Assembly: GCA_021234155.1 (NCBI GenBank)
Contig: JAJEKV010000005.1
Span: 15,846,826 to 15,910,825, forward strand
Direction: 5' to 3'
Source: Isoetes taiwanensis
Lineage: Eukaryota; Streptophyta; Lycopodiopsida; Isoetales; Isoetaceae
Length of the DNA stretch: 64,000 bases
Positions 10,490 through 24,049 of this stretch are shown here, one piece after another. Every line of letters starts with the position of its first letter. Within the stretch, counting starts at the first letter, position 1. The translations under genes and the position numbers were made by a program. Under the pieces are notes generated by a model that had not been told where the DNA came from, made no database searches, and saw nothing but the letters and a program-made list of their open reading frames with translations.

Positions 10490-11322
10490 TAGCCTTTTGC
10501 GACAAACAGTGCAAGTTGGTGTTGTTGAAAGGGTGCCATGGGACTGTCATGAAAATATTCACAAAGGCAAGCAATTTGTCGAATCGAAGATATCTCCTTC
10601 TTTAGCACCACAACCCCTCCAGTTGCCAGATGGGTGGCACCTACATGTTCCACAACCCACTTTGTGTCGTACATGGCGATGGCTTTGGGATAGGTTGCTC
10701 CACCCTAAAGTCTACTCGTCTTTGGGTGGCGGGTTATCCACAGTGCTCCCTCGTTTAATGCCTTTTGACATCGCTATGATCCTCGATATCTACCAGATGC
10801 CCTTTGTCTTCGGACGTTGAGACTCTTGAGCATTGTCTCTTTGATTGTCCCGAGGTTCAACCAACAATGTGGGTCCTGGCTACAAGGTTTGTTTAATAAA
10901 GACATTGGACTGCCGATGCATCCTTTTTAAGTCCCTATCCCAACGCATGGCCTCCGGCTAAACAAAGGGCATTTCATCTTGGTTCCGGCTCCTATGGTCG
11001 ATATGGGAGCGCCGCAGACACCACATCTTCGGGCATTTATTCATCCGCGTACGCGTGTTATTACGGTGGCCCGTAAAAAGATATTGACACCTATGAGTGT
11101 TCCTCCCTTGACTCGAACCCATGGAACGATGACGGATTCAGTATCTTCGAATTGATTCTTATCATTAGTCTCCTATTCTGGAGTAAGTACATTGTGCTCC
11201 AGGCTCGTGCTCCTGTGGCATCTTTGTGTGCTTACACAGTTAGATGAGACATGTATATTTTGTACTTTTTCTCTGATTAATAAACTTTTTGGCTTTCGTC
11301 CTTCAAAAAAAAAAAAACAAAA
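10490..11322 (+). mobile_element. 5'-truncated LINE fragment with poly(A) tail
   Basis: The segment ends in a run of A (about 11306-11322) after AATAAACTTTTTGGC, as LINE copies do. Near 10800-10860 shifted frames give ETLEHCLFDCPEVQ-like words, the C..C/ET..H...C zinc-binding signature found after reverse transcriptase in plant LINEs (zf-RVT). The upstream coding part and the 5' end are missing. The left boundary is uncertain because I found no clear target duplication. Confidence 0.6.
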
Positions 11323-12450
11323 GGAATTGTCATGATGACAAAACTTTGTGGTTTAGAATCGTTCTAACTAAGTAGGTAACCCATAACTATATTGAAATAA
11401 ATGATAACATAATATGTGCATCCATCTTAGATGGTTATATATGTTAGCTAAGGCTAGTAAATTAATGCGCTAAGTAAGAAGCGTATAACCTCTTAAGGGG
11501 GTATGTTAGCTAAGGCTAGTAAATTAATGCGCTACGTAAGAAGCGTATAACCTCTTAAGGGGAGAGAATAGATATGACGTTGTGTACAACGTCATTGAAG
11601 GGGTGCAGGACCATTTTCTTTTCGAAGAAAGTGGGGGGGCTCAATCTTATGATTGAACGTACTTGCATCAAATTGACCGACCTGCAGACTAGAGTTCCCT
11701 CCGGCAATGGTCGAAGCGAATAGAGCATAAGATAGATAGATACCTTAGTGCTCAGGAGGCCTTCAACGTGCGAGACTGACGTAGTAGCTAACTACAACAA
11801 TGAAGTGGAGCAAAACTATGGGAGCAATGCAACGACCAAGGCATCTCCAAATTACTCCACGCCGGCTCAATGGGTGGATGCGTTCTAGCCTAGGTAAGGT
11901 GTGCGCATGCATTATAAGCTTTAATGTGTCTTATTGATAAGTTAAATATAGATCCTAATAACTGCATAGAAATTGCCGTACATATATGTATCATAGGGAA
12001 ATAAGTTAAATAACAATGATAATGTGAGGTAGCATGTTAATTAATCCTTCGCAAGGATGCAATTCCTTCCAAGGATAGCTATATGACCTCGGGGTCCTTA
12101 TAAATATAAATAGAAAATAGAATTCAGATATACTTAAGTGCATCTTAGGGTTATACTTCCAAGGGTAATGCAGGAGGTAAGGAAGAGAATAAGAAGCACA
12201 TCTAATTCTTGTGTATGATAATTAAAAACCTTGTCTATGTAACAAGAGGTCTGAATCAGGGTTATTGTTTAAATAATCGCGATCTAAAAGTCGTTAAATA
12301 TTGTAAAGCTTAGAGTAAATATAATAGTACTATCGGAAGTAATGTATCCAATACTATGATAATGTTAATTCATAAATATTACCTTAGCGTAATTATGTTA
12401 ATCGCATGCATTAAAGGAACCATCAGAAATCATGCAGGTTTCAAGTTAAT
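11323..12450 (+). other. Non-coding interior of element D
   Basis: No frame with a recognisable product is present. The stretch includes a 62-bp tandem duplication at 11440 and ends with TTAAT, the target site into which element B was inserted. By position gag-pol should lie here in a complete element, but no zinc knuckle, protease, YVDD/YADD or integrase motif is seen on either strand. Confidence 0.6.
11440..11562 (+). repeat. 62-bp tandem duplication
   Basis: The unit beginning TATGTTAGCTAAGGCTAG and ending CTCTTAAGGGG is present twice head-to-tail (11440-11501 and 11502-11562) with one clear substitution (GCTAAG/GCTACG). It lies in the non-coding interior of D. Confidence 0.9.
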
Positions 12451-14043
12451 TGTGACGACCCCTACTCCTTATACGATGCCCACATCGTACTCGAAGGAGG
12501 AGCATTCCCCCTGGCAGCTGCCTGACAGGGGCCATCCACCTGACTCCACTCCCATGGGGGCAGAGCCAGCACGGGAAGAGTGGATGTGTCATTCATCCGT
12601 CTTCCATCGGATCGACCTATCTGCGGAAGCGTAACAAACAAACGTGAGCACAACTAATAATATACAACACAATCACCATAACAATAGCAACATCACAGAG
12701 TCAGCAATACCTTCATAACAATAATACAAAGGAAAGATCCTACCCATGGCTCTGGACTCAAGGGGATGACCCGACGGCTAGGCCTCCGTGAGTTCATTGC
12801 GCATGTAATTCATGGCAATGGATTTGGCGGGCATAGAACATGGCTTAGGGTAGTCCACTCCATCCGGGCCTCCCCCCACACACTTTGCGCAGAGTAGGCC
12901 GAAAAGTGTTGGGACTTGGCCAGTAGCTCACGGGTGAGTAGCCGAGGGGCTACTACCGGGGTTGCATCTCCCCAACCCCGGCGAGGCGTGAAGAGAGCTG
13001 CCTCTCCTCCAGGGTATCCATGCTCATCGCAGCGCTAGAGGGCCACCGCCCTTATTCGACTTGAACTCACCGGAAGGTCATATCCACCACCCCACGAGTG
13101 TCGAGCTCATGCCTTGCCCACACGCGGTGACAAGCCATTAAGCCTAGCCAAAGAAAGACCCATAGGCTTTACTACCGTGAGGGGTCAGTCCGGCACATGA
13201 GACAAGTTCCTCCTATCAACCGGGCTTTGCCCCTTCACCCACGCCTGTGGGCTCCCCGTGGCACGGGCCGCAATTATGTGGGGAACTAAGGTGCTATGCT
13301 AGGAACATCTTCTACAATGCCTTTTAGGTCTCTACCCCTTCCCACAACAAGGAGATCACAGAGGGAATACATGCAATATCACGTAATCGTAGATAGAGAA
13401 TCATATCAATCTATCTACTTAACATCCAATGTTAGGTTCATTCGTTAGAGTCTCGATCTAGGATCTACAAGGCTTCCCATGTGAGATGATCTAACATACT
13501 AAATCGCATATTGCCATGCCTAAAGACGGTTTTGCACAAATGTAACAACTAGATACCGCCCCTTGGCTTGCTCCCCGATCCTTGGAAGGCGTCCATGCTC
13601 CCATCTTGTCAAGACATACCGCTACTCAAAGAACTCATAGTAAATCCGACTTTTGAACCCCGGTAATGCGATTTCGAGCCTTACCTTGGCCGAATTGGCC
13701 CAGAAAGCCCTAAATGCAAAGGAGGAAAGGAAGCTCTAGAAAACCCTAATTGGCAAAGTGAAAGGAGAGCTAGGGTCTAGGGTTTTAGCCCTTATATAGA
13801 CCCTATCTAGGTTAGGGCATCCACATGGGCAAATGGCTTTAAGCCATTTGGAAATGGATGAACAAGGAACCTTTTTGTTGTGTATGTTTAATTACATACC
13901 CAACATCCAAGGTTGCCCCTAGGTGCAACCTTTAGCTCCTAGGTGCAACGTTGTCCTACTCTCAAGTACATGTCACTTGTGACATGTAATGCGGACGGGC
14001 AAGATAATATACGATGTTAGGCGATATTATGCCGAACGCCACA
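12451..14043 (-). mobile_element. 3' LTR of element B
   Basis: Read on the minus strand it starts TGTGGCGTTCGGC and ends GGGGTCGTCACA. It agrees over long AT-rich blocks with the 5' LTR at 37260-38853. On the minus strand TCTATATAAGGG (about 13790-13801) followed by AAAACCCTA forms the promoter. The next bases outward on the interior side are the purine tract. Confidence 0.9.
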
Positions 14044-14990
14044 TTCTCCCCACCTTGACTTGATGTCGCCCTCGAAGATCACGCCAGCCTCCCCACCTTG
14101 GGTACCGTGATATCCCGCAATTACAACACTTACATATCCATATTATATTAATCACCTCGTAATATTTATAGTTTATCGTAATTGTACTATGGTGAGAGGC
14201 TCTTTCGCCCTCTACTTAAGAATCGATTATAAACAAAATTGACATCAATTATAGCTTTAAGGTTTTAACTAAAACTTCCTTGCCGCCTCCTCACAACACA
14301 TTATGGCAAAACTATGCTTGTGAGTTCTTGTAGCTTACCCTCCCCGCCGCCGGCTCTTCTAGTTGCCCTGCAAGGGATGTACGCTTACATTAGTACATAT
14401 TTAATTATTATTATAAGGGTTGGTTGTGAGGGAACCACCCATTAAATACAATTATATGGATGCAAAGGTATATCTCTTCTAAGATAGGAAGATTATGTTT
14501 CTCCCATCCTGGCCAAAAAGACAAATTCTATATGCCTATATGCCGCCATGCCTACACCTCTAGTTGCCCAGTGGAGGATATCCTTCCCGTGATATGGGGC
14601 GTGAAGGATAGATTCCTCCTATCAAAACATATATGGGGCTAAAGGTGCTTTTCCTATCAATGCATCTCTCAATGACCTCCTTTCTCTCGAGGTCGCCTAC
14701 TTCCGTGGGACGGTGACTTCTAATCTACCTTCCACTCAAACAAGCGAAACGCCGGTCATGCCTACATTGACATTACACCATGCCCTAGAGAGCACCGTAG
14801 TGGTCTCATCATCGGTAACAACGATGCAACCCATGCCTAGCATAGGGTCGCATGATTAGCCTTAGCTACACATGCTTAAATCCAAACCCAAATCGACATG
14901 CCCGAGCCGATTTCTTTGGTTCGATGTCGACTACTTTGGATGACGAAATCTCTTTGCATTGCTCCATAAACTCGGGTATCGCTTCTTAAG
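14044..14990 (-). other. Purine tract and 3' untranslated region of B
   Basis: The minus strand reads AAGGTGGGGAGAA (14044-14056) directly before the LTR, the expected purine tract. The rest has no convincing ORF. It matches, in the opposite orientation, the end of element D at 38859-39642 (shared words around the conserved GTGGTCTCATCATCGG and CATGCCTACA). Confidence 0.7.
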
Positions 14991-15004
14991 ATCCTTTCAA
15001 GTAC

Positions 15005-17180
15005 CCACGTGGCGTCTTCCATCGGTAAGTGCTTCCACTTCACAAGGTATTGGAGGAATTTTGACCTTCTTGTCTTCTTATAAGATCTATTAAGAAGGAC
15101 TTCCTAACGATTTCAATATGCTCGTCCGGCCATTTCTAAAACTCATTTGTCTCCAATACTTCCTGGGTTTGGGGTGTGCCTCTTTAGCAAGCTTACGTGG
15201 AAAACCTTATGTATCTTAAGATGTCTTTGGCAAGTCCAACTTGTAGGATTGGTTACCTACTCTCTTCTCTTCTCAAGGGTCCAACCCATCTTGGAGCAAG
15301 CTTCTTGCAATTGCCGATCGCGGAGCTTGGCCCCTTTGACTTTGATCTTCAACCACACTTTGTCTCCCACTTCAAATTCTCTTACCATCCTATGCTTGCT
15401 TCCACGATGCTTTTCTCACTTTGCTTGGCTGCAAGGAGATATCCTCTCACTTCCTCCACCAAGTCTTGCATTCGAAAAGCATCTGCTGGAGACTTCCACC
15501 TTGGACACGTGGTTGTGCCAAGTATCCGGGTAAGACACTGACACCGTAATTAATCATAAAAGGACTCATCTCGCGATGACTCCCTTTGGTGTCAAGTAGG
15601 CAAACTCTACTAGGTAGATGAGATCATCCCACTTGATTGCTTGTTCCATACATAGCTTCTTAACATATCTTCGATGATCCCGCTTTGTCCTCTCCATCCC
15701 ACCATCCTGTTTGGGGATGATATGCCGTGGCTCATCCCAAGCTCACGGATGGTGGTGAATAGGTCCCGCCAAAGGCACTCATAAACTTGAGTCTCTATCC
15801 CAGATTATCTCCTTGGCATACCATGGAGCCTAAAAAATCTCCTTAACAAATAGGTTGGCTGTGGTCTAATGTCAGACTGTTGTCCCGACCAAGGCTAAAG
15901 TGTGCCATCTTTGACAACTTATCTACTACCACCACCAAGGCATCTTTGCCCCTTTGCCGCTCTTGGGAGTCCCCAGAATAAAATCCATACTTATCACCTC
16001 CCACTTAGCATTTGGCACCTGCAATGGTTCCAAGGCACCGGGATCCTGAGTCTCCGCTTTTGTCTCACGGGGCATATCCGCACTCTCTAATATATATTGC
16101 TATTTCCTTCTTCATGCCGCCAATAATAACCGCTTCTAATCTTAAAATATGTCTTCATGAACCCCGCATGCCCCGCTATGGGACTATTGTGTATCATTCA
16201 AAATAAGCTTTCTAACTTATAAGATTTTGGTACACACAATTTGTTTTTATAATATAGCAAGTTTCCTTCCTTCTTGTAGTGCCTCCTAACATCTCCCTTT
16301 CCTTGTCGGTCCTGGCCTCTTTGGAAAGGCTCACCCAAACTTCCTTTGAAGTCGAGGTCCGCTTAATGTTTCCTCAATCTTCTTGCCAAACTCACTTACA
16401 AGTGTTGATATGGCGCTACAATGAATTCTCGCTTGCCAATGGCTTCCTCGAAAGGGCATCCGCAACCACATTGAGCTTCCCCGGCTTATAACTTATCTCA
16501 AAGTCATATTCTTCCAAGAATTCCATCCATCTCCTTTTGCCTCAAATTAAGGAGCTACTGCGAAATATATATTGAGGCTTTGATGATCCGTCTAATCGGA
16601 ATTTTCTTCCTAATAAATAATGCCTCCAAATTCTTAAAGCCCTTACTATAGCCAGGAGCTCCCTCATCATTAGGTAAGCGGGCCAGCTCTCATTCAACTT
16701 CTTGGAATCATAGGCCACTACTCTTTCCTCCTCATGAGGATCAAGGCTTTTATTTGCTATCACTGCTAGCATCGTTGCTACAAGCTTATCTTTGGTCGGA
16801 TCACGGCACAATACCGCGGCGCCCGTCGTCAAAGCTTCCTTGGCTCAAATGCTTTAAGGCCTTGTTTTGCCAATGGGCTGCCCAATCTTTTTATCTTCCC
16901 ACCTTTTGAGATCAGATTAATGGCGCCTGCTACCTTGGCAAAATTTTTGACAAATCTTCTATAATAGCCTTTGCTAGCCTAGGAAGCTCCCCGACTTCAT
17001 CAGATTCTTTTGGTGCGGCCAGGTAGATCACGGCTTCTATCTTGGCGTAGGTCGTGGAAATGCCTGGCTGCCGGATCACGTGCCCCAATACTCCACTCTT
17101 TCCGATTCGCAGTGGCGCCGATAACCCATGAAGAGTTGATGCCTTCTTAACTTTTCAAGCACCTTCCTCAAGTGTTTGGG
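15005..17180 (-). pseudogene. pol: Pol C-terminal half of B: RT end, RNase H, integrase, chromodomain
   Basis: The minus strand encodes, with several frame breaks, the end of the reverse transcriptase from HLRKVLEKLRRHQLF (next to the A insertion), RNase H (16542-16832: DKLVAT, RVVAYDSKKLN, LLAIVRALRIWRHYLLG), a weakly legible integrase core, the conserved integrase tail LAPRW.GP (about 15300) and a clear chromodomain FLQYLVKWKHLPMEDATW (15005-15061). Chromodomains in this family bind methylated histone tails and steer integration. The frame breaks are dense in CG-rich stretches. Confidence 0.8.
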
Positions 17181-18830
17181 TGTGGCGCCCTCAAGCTAAA
17201 CATACATACTTCACGGGCTGACGTACACTCGGCGAGAAATCCCCATCCCATGCGGAACCGCATGGGCCTTCGTCTACCCCCGCTGAGGTGACTCTTAGTG
17301 CGGGGAGGGAACACGAGAAGGTGTCTTGCGGCGCCCTTCCCTATGGGCTCCTATAATGGTGGCGATAACACGTCGAGAACTAGCATCAACATATACAAAT
17401 ACTACCTCGGAGGTAGTGCATCGCACATCAACCAATGCAAAGATGATAATCACTTAATAGTAAAACATGAGAGCTCCTACCCGCCTCCGGACTCGTAGTG
17501 GAGGATGACCTGACCAGCTAGGCCTCAAGATAGAATCGAAGTCATGGCAATGGCGAGGGCTGGCATAGAACAATGGCTAGGGTTGACCACTCCATCCGCC
17601 CCTCCCCCTGCATACTTTGCAGATGGGCTAGATCAGGCTCGATAGGACTCTAGCCTTCCTGATCACGCAATCCCATGGCATCACCCATCGGACTACTCCA
17701 AAGTTGCATCTCCCCTCGTCCGGTATGAGGCGTGGAAGGGTTGCATCTCCCTTCCTGTGGTCCTAGAGGTGCCGTGGGCTAGAGAATCGTGGCGACCTGC
17801 CCATAAGTACCCATCAACCCCCAAAATGAGAGCCAAGCCAACACTTGCAGCCTCGAGGCGTGGCAACACCATTGCCCTCCTGTGAGGTGTCCACCCATGC
17901 TTGCCCACACGAAGTGACCCACCATAAGCCTAGCCCACTATGGGATCCCCCAAGCCCCCCACCACCGGGCGGATCCTCCCTCCACTTTCCCTCTAGCCCC
18001 CCAAGTTATCCGGTGTTTGAGTCATATCATAGCCTCAATAGCCCCGGGTGGGCTCCTATGCACAAAGCCGCAACTAATAGGAACTAAGGGATCTACTCTA
18101 GGAGCATACTACATATGGCTCTAGGTCTCTACCCCTTCCCAATACAAGAGGAGCAAACATGATCAACCATCATCACATAATCATCACATCATGAGAATAA
18201 TCATAAGAAGAACATCTTAACCTAATCATACAACCAACTAATAGTTAGGGTTCCTTTGATTAGGGTTCAAGATGTTGAATATGGGTTCTAGGATGGCTCT
18301 ACTCTAGATACAAAAATACTAGCACATCCGAATGCTAATCCCGTGATGAGCTATCACAACTACTATCCTACATACCGCCTCCCGATGCTCTCCCTCCAGA
18401 TCCCGGGCGCCCATGGTCTTCGACTCACAAGCCAGCCGTTCCCACCCAAGAACGAGTCTACCTCATTGGCTGCCGCCGCACCAGCCCTATGCCATTGGTC
18501 GAATCCATGTTCAAAACGGGTTTCAACAAGTAGGTGAGTCTCGGGTGCTAGGGGCGGGAAAGAGGTCTAGGGTTAGGGTTTATGCCTATATAAGTTAGGG
18601 TCCACCTAGGATGCCACGGGCACCAATCGGTGAGTCCCGTGGCGGCGCCCCAATAGGTTAAGGCCACGTGGATAATGGCTTAATCTATGGTTGGCTAAGT
18701 TATGAGAATAACTTAGCCATGCCCCCTAGTGCCACAATCTATGGTATACAAGGCTATGAAGATAGACTTGTATGGTGATTTTATCCGAATATACACGCAT
18801 TTATATGGCGATATTCCCCTGACCGCCACA
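17181..18830 (-). mobile_element. 3' LTR of element A
   Basis: Minus strand start TGTGGCGGTCAGG, end GGGCGCCACA. It is collinear with the 5' LTR at 28677-30294. On the minus strand CTTATATAGG (about 18586-18595) and the telo-box AAACCCTAA (18573-18581) form the candidate promoter. Confidence 0.9.
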
Positions 18831-19800
18831 TTCTCCCCTTAGGACAATGTCGCCCTCAAAGATTGCGCTTAAGGTGACGAACCTACCTTATGCCCTCGCA
18901 ACACATCAACAACATGTCATAATCTTTAGTTTAGTTTAGCAATCAAGTTTTATTAGTTCAAGTCAAAAATTTAGGCTATATTTGTACTTATACAAAAATT
19001 ATATAGCCTTAACACCTGCTATTTCTTACGATAATTCAAAACATTATTGTAAGAGTTATTAGGGTTCATAATCTAATTATGGCTCCCCCTATCTTCGTAA
19101 TGCGCCCTCGCTGAAGTCCACCTTCTACTTGCCTCGCAAAGGGAGCACATTACGCTAGTTTAGTTAATAATTTGTGGTTTTAGGGGACCACCCCTTACCT
19201 CCTTGAGCCGAACCATCGACTCAAGGTTGTCCTACTACCTTGCCCAAGATCATGGCCCTTTCGGATTTGAGCTTAAGGATCATTTAAGATGCTCCCTTCA
19301 TCGCCCATGATCGAAGTGCTACCTTGTACTCTGTACTCCTATCTTAAAGAACCCCCCTGCATCATGCCCCATGGGTTTGAAGGTTAGGAACGCCTCACCA
19401 TCCCATCATCGCAAGATGATCACTTTAACCTTCACCATGACCCTCCTACGGCCAGGTGTGCGCATCCGCGATCGCGGGCATAGAGATCATCCCGATCGAT
19501 GTCCCATCATCGCCCACCATGCCTCATTCTCACCACATGACCCTAATGGTCATGCGCACCTCTTTGTGTGCGGTGGCCTCAGAGAATGCCCCAAAGGCGA
19601 TCCCATCATCGCCCACACGATCCAGTTGTTCTCGCACATGCACCCTAGTAACTAGAATGCATGCGCCAGCTTAAGGCTAACTAACAACATACTAGCTAAC
19701 CACCGGGCAAGTCGGGCTCCACTCAAGCCCAGAGACTTTCACCCATCAAACTCCTTCATAAACTCGGTATTGCTTCCCAAGTCTTGCTTCAATACCCATG
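18831..19800 (-). other. Purine tract and 3' untranslated region of A
   Basis: AAGGGGAGAA on the minus strand adjoins the LTR. The rest resembles the equivalent region of element H (58332-59280) in blocks such as GGGGACCACCCC and GATCATGGCCCTTTCGGATTTGAGC and has no supportable ORF; the short ORFs across 19371-19674 are not conserved in H. Confidence 0.65.
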
Positions 19801-19804
19801 TCGA

Positions 19805-22800
19805 TCTTCCACGGGTAAGTGCTTCCACTTAACCAAATATTGGAGGAACTGGGACCTCCTAGTCTTCTTGAATGACTTATCAAGAAGCAATTCAGGCACT
19901 ATTTCTACTTGCTCCTCCGGCCATTTCCAACAAGGTTGGAGTATCTAAAACCTCCTCGGGTTAGGATTGTGCCTTTTAATAAACTTACGTGGAAGACCTT
20001 GTGGACCTTAAGATGGGCTGGAAGATCCAACTTGTAGGCTTGAGAGCCCACTCTCTCCAAAATCTTGAACGGACCAGCCCACCTAGGGGCAAGCTTTTGC
20101 AGCTCCCAACTGCAGCTTTGGCTTGCTTCACCTTGATCTTCAACCAAACGGTATCGCTTCACCTTAAACTCCCCTTACGGTCCTCGGTGCTTGTCGGCTA
20201 CACTCTTCCGCCGACTTCTTGTCGCCAATAAATAACCCCTTACTTCCTCTACTAGTCTGCGTGATATCCCCTAACATCTCGGCTGATACTTCTACCTTGG
20301 ACACAGATTGTGCCGTGTATCCTGGTTAAGCACTGGTACCCGTAATTTACCATAAAAGGAGACATCTGAGATGACTCCTGCTTGGCACTGTTGTAGGCGA
20401 ATTCCACCAAGTGGATGTACTCATCCCACTTGGATTGCTTATTCCACACATAGCTCCGAAGCATGTCTTCAATGATCCGGATTCGGCCCCTTCCGCCCCG
20501 CCATCTCATTGGGGATGATATGCCGTGCTCATGGAGAGCTTCGTCTGAATGGTGCTGAAGAGGTCCTGCCAGAAGGCACTCATAAACTTGGAATCCCTAT
20601 CAGATATTATCTCCCGAGGCATGCCATGGAGTCTGAAAATCTCCCTTACAAATAACTTGGCAGTATCTAATGCGGTGTCAAGAGTTCTTGCAAGGCACAA
20701 AATGTGCCATCTTAGATAACTTATCTACGACCACCATCAATGCATCCTTGCCTCGAAGAGTTCTAGGGAGACCTGTGATGAAATCCATGCTTATGACCTC
20801 CCACTTTGCATTTGGCACCCCCAATGGCTCAAGAGCACCTGGAATCCGAAGTTGCTCCGCTTTGGTCTCAACATAACCGGGTAATCCCGAATATATGCAG
20901 CTATTTGCCTCTTCATTCCTGGCCGTAAGTAGCTACTTCAATCTTGAAATAGGTCTTCATGAAGCCAAAGATGCCCTCGCTATTGGGCGTTATGTGTGTC
21001 ATGAAGAATTAGCTTCCTTACCCCCGATGATTCGCACACACAACTTATGCTTGTGATACAACAAAGTTGCCTTCCTTCTTATAATGCTTGAAGGCTTCCC
21101 CGCCTTATCCTGCTCCGCTTCCTTGGAAAGGCTTTCCCATACCTCCTTGAAGTCCACATCTGCTGGCAAGGACTCCTCAATCTTCTTGCCAAACTCACTG
21201 AAAGAGTGGAAATCGTGATTACAATGCGCCCTTGTCCGAAATGGTCTCCCTGAGAGGGCATCCGCTACAACATTAAGCTTACTAGTGCTTATATATAATA
21301 TAAAAATCATACTCCTCAAGGAATTCCATCCACCTCCTTTGCCTTAAGTTGAGGAGTGGTGGGTGAAAAGATACCAAGGCTCGTGATCGCAGATCCAACC
21401 GAAACTTCCTTCCCAAAGCAGATAATGCCTCCATATCCTCAATGCCCCGACAATGGCTAGCAGCTCCTGATCATGGGTTGGGTAGCATTGTTCGGCCGCT
21501 CATCTTCTTCGAGTCGTAGGCTTACTACCCTTTCCTTCTTGCATCAAGATCGCCTCGCTATCTTGCTTGCATCCGCTGCTACCAACTTATCTTTACCGAT
21601 CCGAGAACAAGCACCGGTGCTGTTGTTAAGGCCTCTTTAAGCTTCTCAAAAGAAGCTTGGACTTTCTAACCAATGGCTAGCCCAATCCTTAATCTTCTTG
21701 GCCTTAGTGAGGTCCGGACAGAGGGGACGCCACTTAGCAAAGTCCTTCACCTAACTTTCAGAGTATCCCGCCAACCCGAAAAGCTTTTACCGCCACATTC
21801 CTTGAGCTGGCCAATCAACTATTGCCTCAATCTTAGATGGATCTGTGGAGATTCCCTGATCCCTACATGCCCCACTTACCCACTCGCCTACAAGGTAAAG
21901 TGGCACTTAGAGAGCTTCCCATACAACCGATGACGCCTCAACTTCTCCAACACTTTCCCTGAGATGCCGACAATGCTCTTCAAGGGACTTGTGTTGTAGA
22001 TTAGATGTCGTCAAGAAGACAATAACAAACTCATCCAAGAAGTCTCTAAAGATGTCGCTCATGAGGCGATAAAACGTTGCTTTGGAGCATTCGATAGTCC
22101 AAAGGGCATTATCAGAACTCAAAGTGACCATACCGCTGCTCGAAAGCCGGTCTTATGGATATCCTCTTCTTTAATTTTATCCGATGGTATCCCCGACCTC
22201 AAATCGATTTTAGAGAATACCTTTGCTCCTTGTAATCGGGTCCATTAGGTCATCTCGCCTTTGGCAATGCATACTTATTCTTTATCGCCCCGCTTATTAA
22301 GTCGGGCGATAGTCTATGCACATTCTTAAGCTCCCATCTTTCTTCTTGACAAAGAGTATAGGTGTTCAAAGGAGACACACTTGCTCTTATAAATCCAAGC
22401 TCGAGCAATTCCTCGCAAATTTCTTTGAGCTCAATCAATTTCGGGATGCTCATTCTATATGGCGCCACCGTGTAGGCTTCAGATCCCGAGCCAATGTGAT
22501 CTCACATTCCACACCCCCCTATAAGGTGGCAAAATGCCGGATTTCATCCGAAATACATCCTTGAACTCCGAAATAAGCCTTGCTATTCCGCCTCAAGCAG
22601 CTGATTTCCTTTGGGTCTTCCATCCCGCTGTTCGCTCAACTGATTCCATCCTCAAGATGTAATCCACCTTTATTCCTTTCTATACTCTTCCTTAGTCGCT
22701 TCAAAGAAATACACCGCATAGGAGAATCTAGCTTTTACCTTTCACTATCAACTTGTCGCCGTCCCGTGTCGCCATGGTGACTTCATTCCGGCCGCAATCA

Positions 22801-23110
22801 ATCATGGCTTTGGCTGGCTTCAAAAATTCCATCCCCACTATCGCATCATATCTTCCGATGTCCATGACTTCTCGCCCCATCGGCCACTTAGCCCCACTAA
22901 GGTCTATGTCAAAGGTGATCCTCCCCCTTAGTGTGTCGAATGGCGCCGCTTTACCATAGCTACTGGCCTTGGCTTAGACTTCAATACCTTTGTTCTTCAT
23001 TAGAGCAAACCAATCTAGAGATGCAAAATTATGAGAGCTACCATCTATGAGGACTACATAAGGATTACTATCTATGATCCCATCAGCCATGACAGCTTGG
23101 ATCGATTCTC
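19805..23110 (-). pseudogene. pol: Pol of element A: protease, RT, RNase H, integrase, chromodomain
   Basis: Minus-strand fragments in order: protease region (about 23110-22750, LIDGSSHNF-like active-site surroundings and GMEFLKPAKAMIDCG), reverse transcriptase (PYRMSIPKLIELKEICEELL at 22468-22250, further RT residues at 22131-21907), RNase H end and linker (21319-20999, [12 protein letters not shown]), integrase core (20700-20252: IISDRDSKFMSAFWQDLF, EDMLRSYVWNKQSKWDEYIH, VEFAYNSAKQESS), integrase tail (20162-19905: [18 protein letters not shown]) and chromodomain FLQYLVKWKHLPVED (19805-19850). No single frame is open; each domain is legible, so this is a recent but broken, or badly sequenced, polyprotein. 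Confidence 0.82.
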
Positions 23111-23253
23111 TATATCACCGACTCAATGTTTGCACATATGTGACACTCACCATCTATGAAGTCCTCCGGCCTCCCGCTGGTCATCGCCCTCGTCCGCTTC
23201 GGTAGGGGAGTCCCAATCCAAGAGTTCTCGCCAAGGCTGGATCGCATGATTAA

Positions 23254-24049
23254 TGGACAATCATGTGTTCTAAGGTGCCACGGCCGGAAGCACCTAAACA
23301 TAGCTTTTCAATGCATTCCCCGTTTCTTTCCTTCGCAGACCGTTTAGGAGACGCTTTAAGAGCCGCGCCTCGATGCATTCTCCCTGGGCTTACGGGTCCC
23401 CAAAAAGCTTTGCTCACGACTTACCTTGCCGCCGACTCTCGATGGTGTAGCCGCCGGGATTGCTTACCCCCTGATATTGTCCCTCGAGCATCGCCTCAAC
23501 TCTACCCCTCAAGGTTGGTCGCTTTTATACCTGAGTTGCTGGTGCCTCTTCCAAACTTATAGCTTTATCTTCGGCCTGCGCAACTGACCTTGGGTTGATT
23601 GCTCTAACAAGCCTCTTGATATTGCTGTTCAACCCCTCAATGTAAGTATCCACGGCTTGCCTCTCTGAGACTCCAGTAACATGCAGCCTGAGCCTCATAA
23701 ATTCTTCTGTATACTTAGCCACCGATAAACTACCCCGATTCAACTCAGAAAACTCACACTGGCTCTACTAGTATGAGACCTTGGCACATAGTGCTTGCGT
23801 GAAAGCCTTGCCAAGGTCTTAAACCTGCAGTTGTTCCTCTTCAGCTTGTTGGATTTAGCATATCCCTTCCACCGGATCCTTGCCGGTCCAATAAGGTTAG
23901 CTGTAGCAACTTTCCCTATGTCCTTGTCTTTCATACCGTATGAGTTGCCAAATTCTTCCATTTCATCAAGCCATGCTTCAGCCTCCATGCCCGACCGCCT
24001 TTCCCCGAACTCGCCGAAGCTTCCTTTGTCTTCCATACATTGCTCATAG
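23254..24049 (-). pseudogene. gag: Gag of element A
   Basis: On the minus strand the frame starting near 24036 gives MEAEAWLDEMEEFG, KDKDIGKVATANLIGPARIRWKG, typical of plant gypsy capsid (Retrotrans_gag). It continues in another frame at 23743-23525 with AKYTEEFMRLRLHVTGVSE and YIEGLNSNIKRLVRAINP, and ends in a CX2CX4HX4C zinc knuckle, CFRCFRPWHLRTHDCP (about 23301-23254), for RNA binding. At least two frame changes are needed. Confidence 0.75.

Noticed and set aside
18565..18585. Interstitial telomere repeat
   Set aside because: Only two TAGGGTT units are present and the same word recurs at the promoter of each LTR, so it is a telo-box, not a telomere remnant.
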